This document shows positions 35,545 through 48,000 of a DNA stretch of 64,000 nucleotides, piece by piece; position 1 is the stretch's first letter, and each line of letters starts with the position of its first letter. A model generated the notes under the pieces. That model was given only the letters and a program-made list of their open reading frames with translations. It made no database searches and was not told the DNA's origin. The position numbers and the translations under genes were made by a program. The stretch is taken from NCBI GenBank assembly GCA_033961575.1, contig CM066735.1:91395449-91459448 (forward strand). The letters run 5' to 3'. The DNA is from Aselliscus stoliczkanus (taxonomy: Eukaryota; Chordata; Mammalia; Chiroptera; Hipposideridae).

Positions 35545-36317
35545 TTGGGTTGTTGGAAAAGTCATGACGTATTTTGTCTGTTTTTCAAAGGTCATTTATT
35601 TATATAAAGAACAAAGATCAATCAATGATATATTGCCCATTTTGTTCGATCACCTTTTGCCATCTTTTTTTTTTTTTTAAAGATTTTATTGGGGACTTGG
35701 GGGAGGGGAACAGTATTGGGGAATCGGGGAAGGGGAACAGACAAGTTGCTGTCTTTTTGTTCTTCAGTCTAGTTGCGGAGAACGTTGCTTCACTGGCCCA
35801 TGTTGGTATCATCATTGCGCTCTTTCCAGATGAGGCACATCGGTCAACGGCCTCTTGACTGCTGATCACAGCACTCTCTCGTGTCGTGTAACATAGATTT
35901 GATTCTATCAATGCCTTTATTTTGTCATCATCAACCTTGGTGGGCCTCCCTGACCGAGGAGCATCCCTGAGATCAAAATCACCAGCACAGAATTTCATGA
36001 ACCATCGTTGGCACTGACGTTCTTGTAGAGCATTGTCACCGTAAACTTGATGCAACTTTTCACAAGCTTGACACGTGTTCTTCCCTTTATGGAAATAAAA
36101 CAGTAAAATATGGCAAAAATGCACAGTTTGGTCTTCCATCTTAAACTTGTAAAATCTCCCTAGCAACCAAATCGTCCAATTTTTTTTAGAATGAAGCTAA
36201 AACTGTCAGCTGTCAAATGACATAGCAATAACATAGATGCGAATGACTCTAGTACTTCCAAAAATGAACTAGTGCCATCTGTTGCAAGCATGCGTCATGA
36301 CTTTTCTAACAACCCAA
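35545..36317 (-). mobile_element. Mariner (Tc1/mariner) with partial transposase and a SINE fragment inside
   Basis: Terminal inverted repeats begin TTGGGTTGTTGGAAAAGTCA on the left and, reverse-complemented, TTGGGTTGTTAGAAAAGTCA on the right, about two mismatches in 28. A TA precedes the left end; on the right the nearest TA lies three bases off. On the minus strand, from about 36139, a frame of roughly 85-90 residues matches the N-terminal helix-turn-helix half of mariner transposases (Q-C-Q-R-W-F, G-D-F-D-L-R-D, R-S-G-R-P, D-D-D-K-I-K-A-L-I-E). Near the left end the frame R-W-Q-K-V-I-E-Q-N-G-Q-Y matches a transposase C-terminus. The middle, including the catalytic D,D34D region, is gone and a 5'-truncated composite SINE lies there instead. 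Non-functional. Confidence 0.85.
35667..35857 (-). mobile_element. 5'-truncated composite SINE inside the mariner
   Basis: T-run, AAAGATTTTATTGGGG and the tail module are present, but the sequence stops near GGTCAACGGCCTC, so the head and most of the middle are missing. I find no clear target-site duplication around it. Confidence 0.85.
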
Positions 36318-36353
36318 CAGTATACCACTTTTAAAGTGGATGTATTTAAGAGC

Positions 36354-36473
36354 TGCCTGAGTGGCTCACTCAAGAGTGCAAGCTCTGAGCAACAGGGTTG
36401 CTGGCTTGATTCCCGAGCTGCTGCCTAGCTGCCAACAGGTGGCAAGATGGCTCAGCTAAAAAAAAAAAAAAAA
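36354..36473 (+). mobile_element. CGAGCT-type SINE, diverged
   Basis: GCTGCCTGAGTGGCTCACTC ... GGCAAGATGGCTCAGC plus an A-run. Flanked by gtggatgtatttaaga on both sides. The left end of the head is shortened. Confidence 0.82.
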
Positions 36474-37978
36474 AGTGGATGTATTTAAGACCACTTCCAA
36501 AGTCGCATGTTTGATCTTTCACATGTTTGATTTTTGAATGTCTCCGGATACTATTGGTTTCAGCATTTCTCCAGTTTCTGCAGTCCCCAGCACTCAGTGT
36601 TTGCCTCCTTTTTACAGAGGGTCTATTGCTGTTATTGGGTGTATTTTTCTTAAAACTGCCTGCTTCACTCAACTACAGTATGCACCTGCCCTTTTAAAGC
36701 ACTTGAGTGTTTTTTGAAGATTTGTATAATGTGTGGTAAAGGGACTTTTTTTGTGATTGAACAGGAAGGAAAGAGGAGGTAAGGATTGGTATTTAGAAAT
36801 TCTACTGGGGCTAAGACATTTTCAGAATATGGGAAATAATAGAAAAGAACAATAGTAAAATCAAAATGTATATCCCAACAGCAACCTTTTCTGACAACAG
36901 AATTGTTCTGTGCAGCCATCATTTTTCTTATCCCCTGGAAGATTTCTTTTTTATCTTCTCATGTGGTTAGGTGGCAACTTCCTTTAAATTTTAACTATTA
37001 TTATGAAAAACCCTTTGAAAGATTCAGTGGCATCATAACTTAGAGGAGGTCACAACATGCAGAAGAGAGTAGAATCCTATGATAAGTGAGATGACATTAA
37101 ATTATGAGGTATGTGTAGAAAACCTTTTTAAATGGTCCATAGTTGCTAACGTAGGAGACAGCATACCACTGGTAATCAGTTACACAAAGCTCTGCCCTTA
37201 TAAATACCAAGAATTCTTCTATTGAAGTTATATTGAAAATAAAGTGATGATTATTCCTCTACTGATAAAATATAGTGTATTGCTCTGGAAATGAGTGCTG
37301 TATTATTACTGTGCAACCATAATGGTAGCATTAAATATGTTCCTGTCAGCTGTGTTGTAGCTGATTTGGGTCACAAAACATTACAGACTTTGAGCAAATA
37401 AAGTAGGAAAGTTCATTTGTTAATGTTTTCTGTGTTGGGGAAAAAAAATCAATAATGATATACAATACACATGTGTGCATGGAAAGATAACCAGCATAAA
37501 AGATACATCTTATCTGAATGCTTATTTGAACTTTCTTGTTGTAGTTGTTTTTTGACTTTAGGTAGTTCTGGTATCCCTTTTGGTCAGTTATTCCATGTTC
37601 TACACTTGTAGATAAGAAGAGAGGGAAATAAGGAGGTGGTGGGAGATGGCAAAATGCCTTTGTAAGTTTTCTTGTCGACTTATGCTTTTGTATTTCATGA
37701 GCCTTTTTTTTCCTTTCTGCCTTGGCTTCTGGTACCTTGCCTTCTGGAAAAGAAAAGCTGTGAGGAAAATTGAAGAAAATGTTACCTGATTTTGCTCTTC
37801 CTTGGACACATTAGAAAGCTAGGAGAGATGAGTTTTCCTTTTCTTTCTAGTTTAAAGTGCCTAAGCAATTTTTCTAGCACCAAGAGGTATGACTCACCAA
37901 GAGGTATGACTAAGAGAACCCATGAAGGTATCAAAATCTTGAGAAAAGACTGACAGTAGCATTAAAAACATTGTTTCT

Positions 37979-38431
37979 GGGCCGGCCGAGTGGCGCATTG
38001 GTTAAGCGCTGGTTTTGGGATGCCAGCGGCCCCGGTTCGAATCCCACATGAGGGCCAGTGACACTGCCCTCTACAGCTAACAACAGCTCCACCTGGAGCT
38101 GGGCTGTGCGAGCCCCGGTGATGGTGTGGGCTGCAGCCCCTGCTGCAGTGGGCTGCCATAGGCTACAGTGAGTGGCCCGCAGCCAGCGTGAGCGGCTGGC
38201 AGCCAAGAGTGAGCTGCCAATAGCCTCGGTGAGCGACATCCAGAGGCCAGCGACCGATCTGCCTCATCCGGGAAGAGCACAATGACGATACCAACAGTGA
38301 AGCAACATCCTCCGCAACTAGACTGAAGAACAAAAAGACAGCAACTTGTCTGTTCCCCTTCCCTGATTCCCCAACGCTGTTCCCCTCCGCCAATTCCCCA
38401 ATAAAATCTTTAAAAAAAAAAAAAAAACAAA
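37979..38431 (+). mobile_element. Composite long SINE
   Basis: Full-length young-form copy (GGTTTTGGGATGCCAGC head variant, no TGGGCCATG block). Flanked by aaaaacattgtttct (37964-37978 and 38432-38446). Confidence 0.93.
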
Positions 38432-38919
38432 AAAACATTGTTTCTTTAAAAAATCATGTCCATTCTCTATCCAAATTTTTATCTTCATGTTTCCTTAAAT
38501 TTTTATTTACATGTTTATGTTTCCAGGTAAATATTGATGAGCAGCAGTCTCTTTCAAGAATTGGTTGTTATGTAGGGTTCGATTCAGATTCCTGTAAACT
38601 TAATTGATATTGAAATATTATTTGTATAAAATGTTTATTAGTTTTGAAAACAAATGTGTATTCATATCTAACATGTATTCTTATGTTTATCTACATTACC
38701 TTTGCAAAAATATGTAAGAAAACTGGTAACACTGGTTGCTCTAAGGGAGCAGATGGGCGACGAGGAATGGGATTTAGAAGGATCTACCTTATTCTATATA
38801 GCCTTTTTTATATTTGAAATTCCCCCCGTGTAGGTATTTATTAAACTTAAACATAGAAAGGGAAAGAGAAGGTTGATTTCAACAGCATACAATTTTAAAG
38901 ATCTCTCTTCTCTTTACAG

Positions 38920-39029
38920 TGATATCCTAAGGAAGATGGGAAAGGGCTGCAAGGTTGTGGTTTGTGGCTTCTTATCTGTGGGGAAAACGGCAATTTTGGA
39001 ACAGCTCCTTTATGGGAATCATACTATTG
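38920..39029 (+). CDS. NKIRAS1: NKIRAS1 first coding exon
   Basis: Acceptor TCTTTACAG|TGATATCC at 38919/38920, 16 bases of leader, ATG at 38936 (GGAAGATGG). Encodes [10 protein letters not shown] and the P-loop, ending in the split Gly codon at G|GTAAGA (39029/39030). An in-frame upstream Met at 38873 lies in the intron and is not used. Confidence 0.95.
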
Positions 39030-42000
39030 GTAAGATTTTTCTCTGTAGGTTCTGGGAACTGCAGGGGTCTTTTATTGGTCCTGCTAACTTAAAGATGGGT
39101 GACAGTACACAAAAGTGAGGTGTAGTCTGGAGGGACCAAAAGGTCATAGAAGTCAACAGAGAATGAGGGAGGAAAAAATAGGGGAGGAAAAATAACCTTC
39201 TTTTATGATATTGAAATTCAAAAGTGCTTGCTGTAAGTTATAATAGGTAAGAAAACGTGTGTGTGTGTGTGTGTATCTTTTATATATGTGTTTTCCTGTG
39301 TATTTACATAATGAATGAGTGGTCTTGGAATCTTAAAATCACTGACTTAATGGCCGGCCGAGTGGCGCGGTGGTTAAGCGCTGGCTTGGGAAGCCAGCGG
39401 CCCCAGTTCGGGTCCCACATATGAGGGCCAGTGACACTGCCCTCAAAAAAAAAAAAAAAAAAAAATCACTGACTTAAGAATATGCTGATCTCTCATTCTT
39501 ATTTCAAACATGACTTTCCAATACTGCTGTATAGGTTTTAAAAAAGGAAGAAACAGCTGTTTGCTGCAATCTGACCCACTTTTGCGAATTGGATTACTCA
39601 TCTATTTAGTCATTGAGTGAAATAATTACTAAATACTTGCTATATGAATACAGGCTATGATGAGGCCTTGTGAGGATGCAGAGGTGAAGAAGACGGCATC
39701 TTCAGCTTTCAGGAGGTCATGGTTTAGTAAGGCAGACAGAGGTTAAAAGGTAGAATGCAATGATGTTTTAGAGAGAAAAGTAGAATCATAGATCTTCAAA
39801 GTATTTATCTCTGGCAAGTAGCTTTGAGTACCTTTTTATCTTTTATAACTATTTTGATGAGATCTGCTTCTGTTCCACCTTCCCAAAATATTTAACAATT
39901 TTGGTTAAATCCATGTTTGGTTTTTTTTTTTTTTTGGTTTTTTTTTTAAATGCTCTGACCTAGCCAGTCACTTTAAGGACCTCCGTTTTCTTATACAGAA
40001 ATGCGACAATGACAATTCAATGAACAAACAACATTTATCCCAAGAATGATAGAGTTGCTTATTATCAAGAAATCTGAACATTTTTTTTTTAAAGATTTTA
40101 TTGGGGAATTGGCGGAGGGGAACAGCGTTGGGGAATCGGGGAAGGGGTACAAATTGCTGTCTTTTTGTTCTTCAGTCTAGTTGCGGAGGATGTTGCTTCA
40201 CTGTTGGTATCGTCATTGCGCTCTTCCCGGATGAGGCAGATCTGTCGCTGGCCTCTGGATGTCGCTCACCGCGGCTATTGGCAGCTCATGCTTGGCTGCC
40301 AGCCGCTCACGCTGGCTGCGGGCCACTCACTGTAGCCTATGGCAGCCCACTGCAGCAGGGGCTGCAGCCCACACCATCACCGGGGCTTGCACAGCCCAGC
40401 TCCAGGTGAAGCTATTGTTAGCTGTAGAGGGCAGTATCACTAGCCCTCATGTGGGATCCGAACCGGGGCCGCTGGCATCCCAAAACCAGCGCTTAACCAA
40501 TGCGCCACTCGGCCGGCCCCATGTTTGGTTTTTATTATGATACCTGGGCCAGCAGTTCTCAAACATTTTGGTTTCTTAATCCCTCCTGTCACAAATGCTG
40601 CACTATTCTTAATTTTTTACCTACAGATTCTAATTTATGCCTATGTAAAAAATAAATTATTCCCCAGAGGGTGGGGGGGTGGGGGGGAAGAATCCCTTTA
40701 CCCTCTTAAAACCCCAAGCAGCTTTTGTTTAAGTAGGGTATATCTTTCGGTGTTTTTACTGTATTAGAAATTAAACTGAGAAATTCAAAATATATTACTT
40801 AAAATAATAACAATAAACTTATATGCCAAGATAACATATTTTATGGAAAATAGTTGTTTCCAAGAAACTTGGTGAGAAGAGCATTGATTTACATTTTTGA
40901 AACTCTAATGTCCAGCTTACTAGAAGGCAGCTGGATTATCATATCTACCTGCTTTTGTATTCAATCTGTTGTGATATATTGTTTTAGTTGCAGTATATGA
41001 AGACAATCTGGCCTTTTGCAGATATGTAGTTGGAAAGGATAGTAGTTTAATAGACTTTCCAGATAACTGTAGATATTCTTCTTTGGTATTTCACTAAAAC
41101 TCAACGAGTGATGGTTATTTAAAGGTTACTGTAATGTGGAATCTGAAACCACATAAGTGAACTTTTCCTACTCTATTACATTAAACTCTCATCGATCTGT
41201 CTTGCACTTTAAGTGTTTTGTTTTTTTTACCCAACCATGATTTTTTAACATCATTCGCTGGTCATTTGGAAAATACTGGTTCACTGAGATAAACAGATCT
41301 TCCTAATAACACTTAATATCATCACCAATCTCATCAGTATTGGAAAGTTATCAAGTTCATGGTGATGAATACAATTCTAATTTCTGCTTGAAAGGTCAAA
41401 TTTTATCATTGACAACAAATAATGTCAGTTATTTTCCTTCAAATGATAGGCTTCTTTTATTCCTTTTTGAAAAAAAAAGTCAAATACCCTCAATAACCAT
41501 GATTGTTCTGACATTCCTTCTTTTAAAAAAAATTCTGGTTCAGTTTGCAACTTAAACAAGCGAGCTTTTCTCTAGACAATTACCATAATTCATTGTACAG
41601 AAACACTTTATGCATACTTCCCATTAATCACATAGATTAGAAAGATATAAAGATGTATACTCAAGGATTGAGATTTCATAACATTAGTAATTTTTACTGC
41701 TTCATCAAGGACATTCTTATGAGTGAATAGCCCCAAACTGAAAAATACCCCAAATGTTCATTAAGACAGAAGAGATAAATAAATTGAAGTATACTCATAC
41801 AATAGAATACTATAAGGCAATGAGGAAGTGAAACTGGCTTTTTATTTTTTTAACTGCAAGTATGAGATGGTAAAGAATACAACTGCTAATAAATTTGGTG
41901 CCACTACCTTGATTTGTTCTAAGGCACCAGCAGTTTCACCCACCATTGCTTTTGCATCATCGGTGCACATGTCAACACAGTGGAAAAGACAGATGTCTTA

Positions 42001-45000
42001 GTATTATGATGAAAATGGTTTTGCCTGCGTGGATTCCCTGAAAGGAGACCTCCAGGGATCTGTAGACCATACTTTGTGAGCTGCTGGTGCATGTAAATAT
42101 TTTCAGCTGAGCAGCACTGTGTACTGATTGTTTTTCTTTTTTGTTTGTTTTTATGGAGGCTAATGTTTGCTTTATTTAGTCATTTCTTTAGTTTTGTTTA
42201 TACCGTTTGCTCCTTCTTCCACATGTCCAGATGTTTTTCCATTTTCTAGGTCAACTGTATCAGATAATCCTTTTTCTTCTCTTGGAAATATACTCCCATG
42301 ACCTAGCTAGCTAGCTAGGCCTATTCCATAGTGATGGAACTTCCCTTTCCGTTTTTCTCCTAGGTTTGATTTCCTGTTTCCCAGGTCTCTTGCCATCTTC
42401 TTTTGCTTACACCCTTTTGGTGAAGTACATCTTTAGCATTTTGTGGGAGTTGAAAATGTACAGTGAATGGGGTATTGTTGTACAGTGAATGACAGCCCTT
42501 AAAATGCCTTCTGTGCCTGGTGCATAGTTATCTTGGGGTTTCTGAATCTTGGGGCTTTTGCATTTACTGCTGCCCCCTGTGATTCTCTTTACTCTTATGT
42601 TGGGTTCTGCTTTCTGGATCTGATATCTTCCTCTTTTATGATTACGTGCTAATTTTGATGGCGAGCCTCCTCATTTCCTGAGAAAATGTATGTGATACAC
42701 TTTTTCTGAGGCTTCACATGCTTGAAAATGTCTTTATTTTACACTCACAACTGAGTTATAATTTTTTTTTTTTTTTGGGCCGTGTCACTGACCCTCATAT
42801 ATGGGACCCAAACCAGCCCAGGCCAGCGCTTAACCACCGCGCCACTCGGCCGGCCGAGTTATAATTTTTATAGGTAGAGAATTCCAAGTTGAGGATAATT
42901 TCCTTTCAGAATTTTGAAAGCATTGTTCCATTATTATCTTTTTCCCTTTTTATTATAAAATACATCAATACATATAAAAAAGTGCATACAACACACATAT
43001 AGTTTAATGAATAATATAAAACAAACCTTTGCATGATCTCCATGCAGATCCAAAAGTAGAACATTGAGGGCATGTGCCTTCCTTTCCAGTCACAGCTTAG
43101 CTTTTCTCTTGACTTTTGTTTAGTCACTTCCTTTTCTTTATAGTTTTGCCACATTGCTAAATGATAGTTTGTTTTAGCCTGTTACTGACTTTATATCAAT
43201 GGAATCATACTGTAAAACTTCTTTAGTGTCTGGCTTCTTTCCCTTAACTTTTTATTATACTTTTTTTGTTTTGTTTTTCATTTCGCATTCATTTCTTTCT
43301 TTATTTTTATTTCTTTATTTTTTAGGGCAGTGTCACTGGCCCTCATATGTGGGACCTGAACCGGGGCTGCTGGCATCCCAAGCCCCACCGTGCCACTCGG
43401 CTGGCCCTTTCACTTAACATTTTATTTGTAAGATTCATTTATATTGTTATAGGTAGCTGTGGTTTAATTTTCGTTGCCTTATAGTATACCTCAATTTATT
43501 TATCTCTTCTATCTTGATGAACATTTGAGTTGTTTCCAGTTTGGGGCTATCAGAATACTGCTGCTATGAGCAGTCTTGTACAGGTATTCCAGTCATTACC
43601 TGGACAAGTTTTGGGGTATACATCTGGGAGTGAAATTGCTAGTTCATAGAGGATGTGTATCTTCAATTTTATCAGATTGTATTATCTTCTTCCTTCTGTT
43701 GTTTTTGAGAAGCAAAGAGCCATTAATATTATTGATGCTTTGTAGGCTCTCTTCTTTGTCCCCAAAGTTCTGAAATTTCACAGTGGTGTATCACGGAATT
43801 AGTCTGTTTTCATCATGGTACTGGGCATTTGGCAGGACCTTTCAATATGGAAATGCGTGTTCTTCAGTTCCGAATTATTTTGTTGATGCTTCCCTTCCTC
43901 TATGTTCTTTGTTCTCTTTTTGGATGCTGGATCTTCTGGACTAGTCATCTAACTTTTTTATTTCTCCTCTCCTGTTTTCCATCTCTCAATATTTTATTCC
44001 CTTTTTTGGGAGTTTTCCTTATTTTTACTTTCCAGTCTTTCTATTGAGTTTTCATTTCTTAGTATCCTGTTCTTATCTCCTGGGTGCACTATCATCTCTC
44101 TCTGAGTATAATATAGCACAGCCTTTTTTTTACAGTCTTTTTCCCTAAGGTGCTCTTTTCTGATTTTGGGTCTCTCTCTTCCTCAGACGTTTGGTAATCC
44201 TAGGTTGTCTGCTCAGTTAAGAATGGAGAACTAAAAAGTTAACTGAAAGCTTTAAGAATGTGAATAGGGTTTATGAATTTGAGCTTCACAAATCTTGGTG
44301 GGGCATTTGTTGGGGAACCCTAGGTGTAATCATATTTAGGATTTTTACCTTTTTCACTGGCCAGATTCCTCTGCCTAGTGGATAAAGACCTGGCTGCCAA
44401 AGTTTGGGGAGCAGAGGGAGCATGTCAGTTAATTGCCCCTGTTTTCACTATGGAACTCATAACCTCTGTCCCTCAGTCTAAGCATCTTGTTTCACCTGCC
44501 CCAGAAATTGTATGCATAGTCTTCTTCTGGTACAGCAGCATGGAGTGGGAGAGGCTGAGAGCTGATGCAAGAGTCACAACTTCAGTTGGTGTATACAGTA
44601 ACAGCATCGCAAAAGGTCTAAGCTCAATGTGGGGAGCAGGGAAACCTGACTGGCTTTTGGTAGATAAAACATCCATCAAAAGTCTTGGCAGATTTTGCCT
44701 TTACATTTTTTTATAGTGAAAGCCCAGTAAGTTTGTGACTAGTGTAACCTTTAATTTCCTAAGGTAGCTTAATTTATCACAGGGTGATATACATACTCAA
44801 ACCTGTGAATAATTTTCCCTTTCTAAACATTGAACACATTCCATAATGTAAAGAATTATAGTGATGAAATGAATTTTTGGTTTCTCATGATCTAATCTAT
44901 TTATCATTACCTGATCATTCCTTTTAATCTAACACTTTATGGAAATTTTATTTAATACAGACATTTCATGTAAAGTACCTGTAACAAATCATTCTACAGT

Positions 45001-48000
45001 ATTTAGGTTGTTTAGGAAAACTATAGCAAGAGTTTTCAAAAACCTGTAACACAGTATGTTTTATTGGTATAAGATGTTATCCATATGATTTTACCTTTGG
45101 AAATAGCTATATCTAAATATAAAGGTGATTACTGGGATAGTACTATATCTTATATCTTATCATGTGACTCTACTACTCATTAAAATTCTAAGTGTTCATC
45201 TTCTCCCCTTATCAACAGACAATTATCGAGTACTTGCTGTGAACACAGAATGTTTCCTTTGTCTCAAGAAATTATAGACTAGTTGCAGAGACAAACCTGC
45301 ACAAACGGAGCAAAGTAAAATGCAGTTTAAAAGGATTACTCAGGGGCTAGGCGAGTGGCGCAGTGGTTAAGAGCTGGCTTGGGAAGCCAGCGGCCCTGGT
45401 GTGGGTCCCACATATGAGGGCCAGTGACACTGCTCTCAAAAAGAAAAAAAAGAAAAATAAAAAAATAAATAAAGGATCACTCAGGCAAGAAAGGGACTGA
45501 AACTGGGGCATCAATCATGAATTCATTCACTTCCTCATTCAGCAAACATTTACTAAGGACTTTCTATATGTAAGTCCTTGGAACTAGCAAGATAGATTAG
45601 CCACAGTCCTGGTTCTCAAGGGCTTTACACTCCAGTTCTGGAGAGGACCGATAGGGCAAGATTTCAGTATAAAATGGTATTTCTCTGTACAAGGCATAGT
45701 AGGAGCAGAAAGGGAGGGAGTCCCAGGAGAGGATCCAGAGAGTTGGCATTTGAGCCCAGTCTGGAATGGATACAAGGTGTTTACCAGGTGTTTACTGAAC
45801 TGTTGCAGTAATAGTTCAGGTGAACAGAACACACCAGCGGGAAGGGAAGGAGGCTAAGGATTGAGCAGATGTTTCAACTGTGGACTGGCTGATGTATGGT
45901 AATGTTGCTTGTTCAAAGAGAACTCTAATAACTAGTTTTGTTAGTTTGAAGTACTTGCAGGACATTCACATCCAAGTGCCCATTAGGTACTTGGGAGTTA
46001 CGACCTGGTGCTCAGGCCCAGAAGGGACATAAATTTGTGATTCCCTTAAACAGACCCTGGAAATAGTGGAAGTTGTACAGAAAACCAGCACATTTACCCC
46101 AGTCCTGTCCTTGGCTCTGATGGAGAACAAAATGGGGGCCATTTAGTTGTTGAAGCTACTTTTAAAATCAGCCCTCAATTCTCCAACTTAGGTATTAAGT
46201 TCTTTGACTCTTGTTACAGTTACTTTTTAAAAATATGTAATAGTGATAGTAAATCTCATTGCTAAATTTTTATTTCTATACAGAAGAAATATTTTTTAAA
46301 AGCACTTTATTCACTGTAAGTACCTTTCATTTTAAAGAATAAATGGAAATATCACTCTTACATGTGGTAAATAGGGAACCTAGAAAGCCATCTTCTTAAG
46401 GAACAAAAAAATCCTCAACAGTTGGTACTGAGTTGTCCAAAATGAGTAATTTTTTAAAATTGAGGTAAATTAACATATTAGTTTCAGGTGTACAACGTAA
46501 TGATTTGATATTTGTATATCTAAGAGTAATTTCTTTTTAACCCCAGGAATGGAAGATTGTGAAACAATGGAAGATGTGTATATGGCGTCAGTGGAAACGG
46601 ATCGGGGAGTAAAGGAACAGTTACATCTTTATGACACCAGAGGCCTGCAGGAAGGCGTGGAGCTGCCAAAGCATTATTTTTCATTTGCCGATGGCTTTGT
46701 TCTTGTGTACAGTGTGAACAATCTTGAATCCTTTCAAAGAGTGGAGCTTCTGAAGAAAGAAATTGATAAGTTCAAAGACAAAAAAGAGGTAAGTGGGTAT
46801 GTTAAAAATGCCATGTAGGAATTATACTACTACTTAAATTGTAGCATGGACTTTGGGGTAGTTAAAATATTTTTAAAGCATCAGTGTGTATTCACAGTAT
46901 CTGTAATTTTCTTTTTCTTAGCCCAGGAAACACAGGACTGACTGAGCTCATTCAGGACCAGCATGTGACTTTCTGCCTTTGCTTGTTACCATGTAGAAGT
47001 AGAATTTTAATGATTCCGTATTTCAAGTGCTACATTTCATATCTCAAGTTCATTTCATAATGTTTGGCATCACTGTTTTTTAGGGCTCTTTACTGTCTCC
47101 TAGGTTAAATAGGATTCTTGTCTTCAGCCTTACAAGAAAAAAGCTTAATAATTATTGGATTCTACCCATTTACCACTTAAAAATAAGATACTTAAAATGG
47201 TCTATAAAGTCTTATATGACTTGGCCCCCCACCTGTCCTTTTCATCTTAGCTTTACCTTTCGGTTCTTATCACTGCTGCACTGACACTGGTCTACTTTCT
47301 TTTTTTTTTCCAACATGATAATTTTGTTCCCCTATTAGTCCTTTTCAATTGCTGGTTTTCCTGCCTGGAACTCTCTTATCACAGATCTTTTTCCAGATCT
47401 TTGTATGGCTGACTCATCATCTAGGAGTACATCATATAATATACTGGTTAACAGCACTGGCTAGGGCTAGCTGAGTGGCTCAGTTGGTTAAGAGCTCGCT
47501 CAAGAGTGCGAGCTGAGCTCTGAGCAACAGCAGTTTGATTCCCGGCCCGAGCTGAGTTGCCGCTAAGCTACCAACAGGTGGCAGGACGGCTCAAAACAGC
47601 ACTGGCTAAATGTTCTTAACCTAGATTTTTGTTATTTATTTTTATGTTGAACTTTTGGAGAGGACTGTAGATTCACATGCAATTTTAGAAATGATATCCT
47701 TATCTAGTTGCCCCCAATGCCAACATTGTGCAAAACTGTAGTATAATATTACAACCAGGATATTGATGTTTATACAGTTAAGATACAGAAAGTTTCCATC
47801 ACTGTAAGGATCCCTCAAGGATTCACAAGGTTTAGTCTTCAAAAGATACAAAAAGGCAATTTGAACACTCCCCTCCAACCTGTTTTCTATCTTGCCTATT
47901 TAAACAGATCAATGCTGTTCTTCTCTGAAGTATCCTCCAGGGTCCCCTCCCTGTCCCCCCAAAGTTTAAAGACTAGTTCAGTGAACACTCATACATACTT

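Larger units (their letters stand above)
31664..38919 (+). other. NKIRAS1: Probable NKIRAS1 intron 1
   Basis: Holds a CpG-island shoulder to about 31950, a short SINE at 32052, an unnamed old repeat at about 32600-33140 (related text at 45520 and 48120), an MLT1 LTR at 33145, an L2-like end at about 33870-34000, a 23-bp duplication at 34315, SINEs at 34964 and 36350, a mariner at 35545 and a composite SINE at 37979. No exon is recognised in 36480-37970 or 38450-38900. Confidence 0.5.
39030..46546 (+). other. NKIRAS1: NKIRAS1 intron between coding exons 1 and 2
   Basis: Contains a (GT)n run at about 39258-39273, SINEs at 39352, 40080 (with transduction), 42762, 43317 and 45343, and L1 fragments near 41750-41870, 42855-43240, 43410-43700 and 46455-46535. 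No additional exon is recognised in 40760-41740, 43700-45330 or 45480-46450. Confidence 0.85.

Noticed and set aside
38873..38935. Upstream in-frame Met before the NKIRAS1 start
   Set aside because: It lies in the intron before acceptor 38919/38920. The known protein starts M-G-K-G-C-K.
44378..44716. 112-aa single frame inside an NKIRAS1 intron
   Set aside because: No motif I recognise, no CpG or splice context, and an antisense frame overlaps it. Most likely chance.
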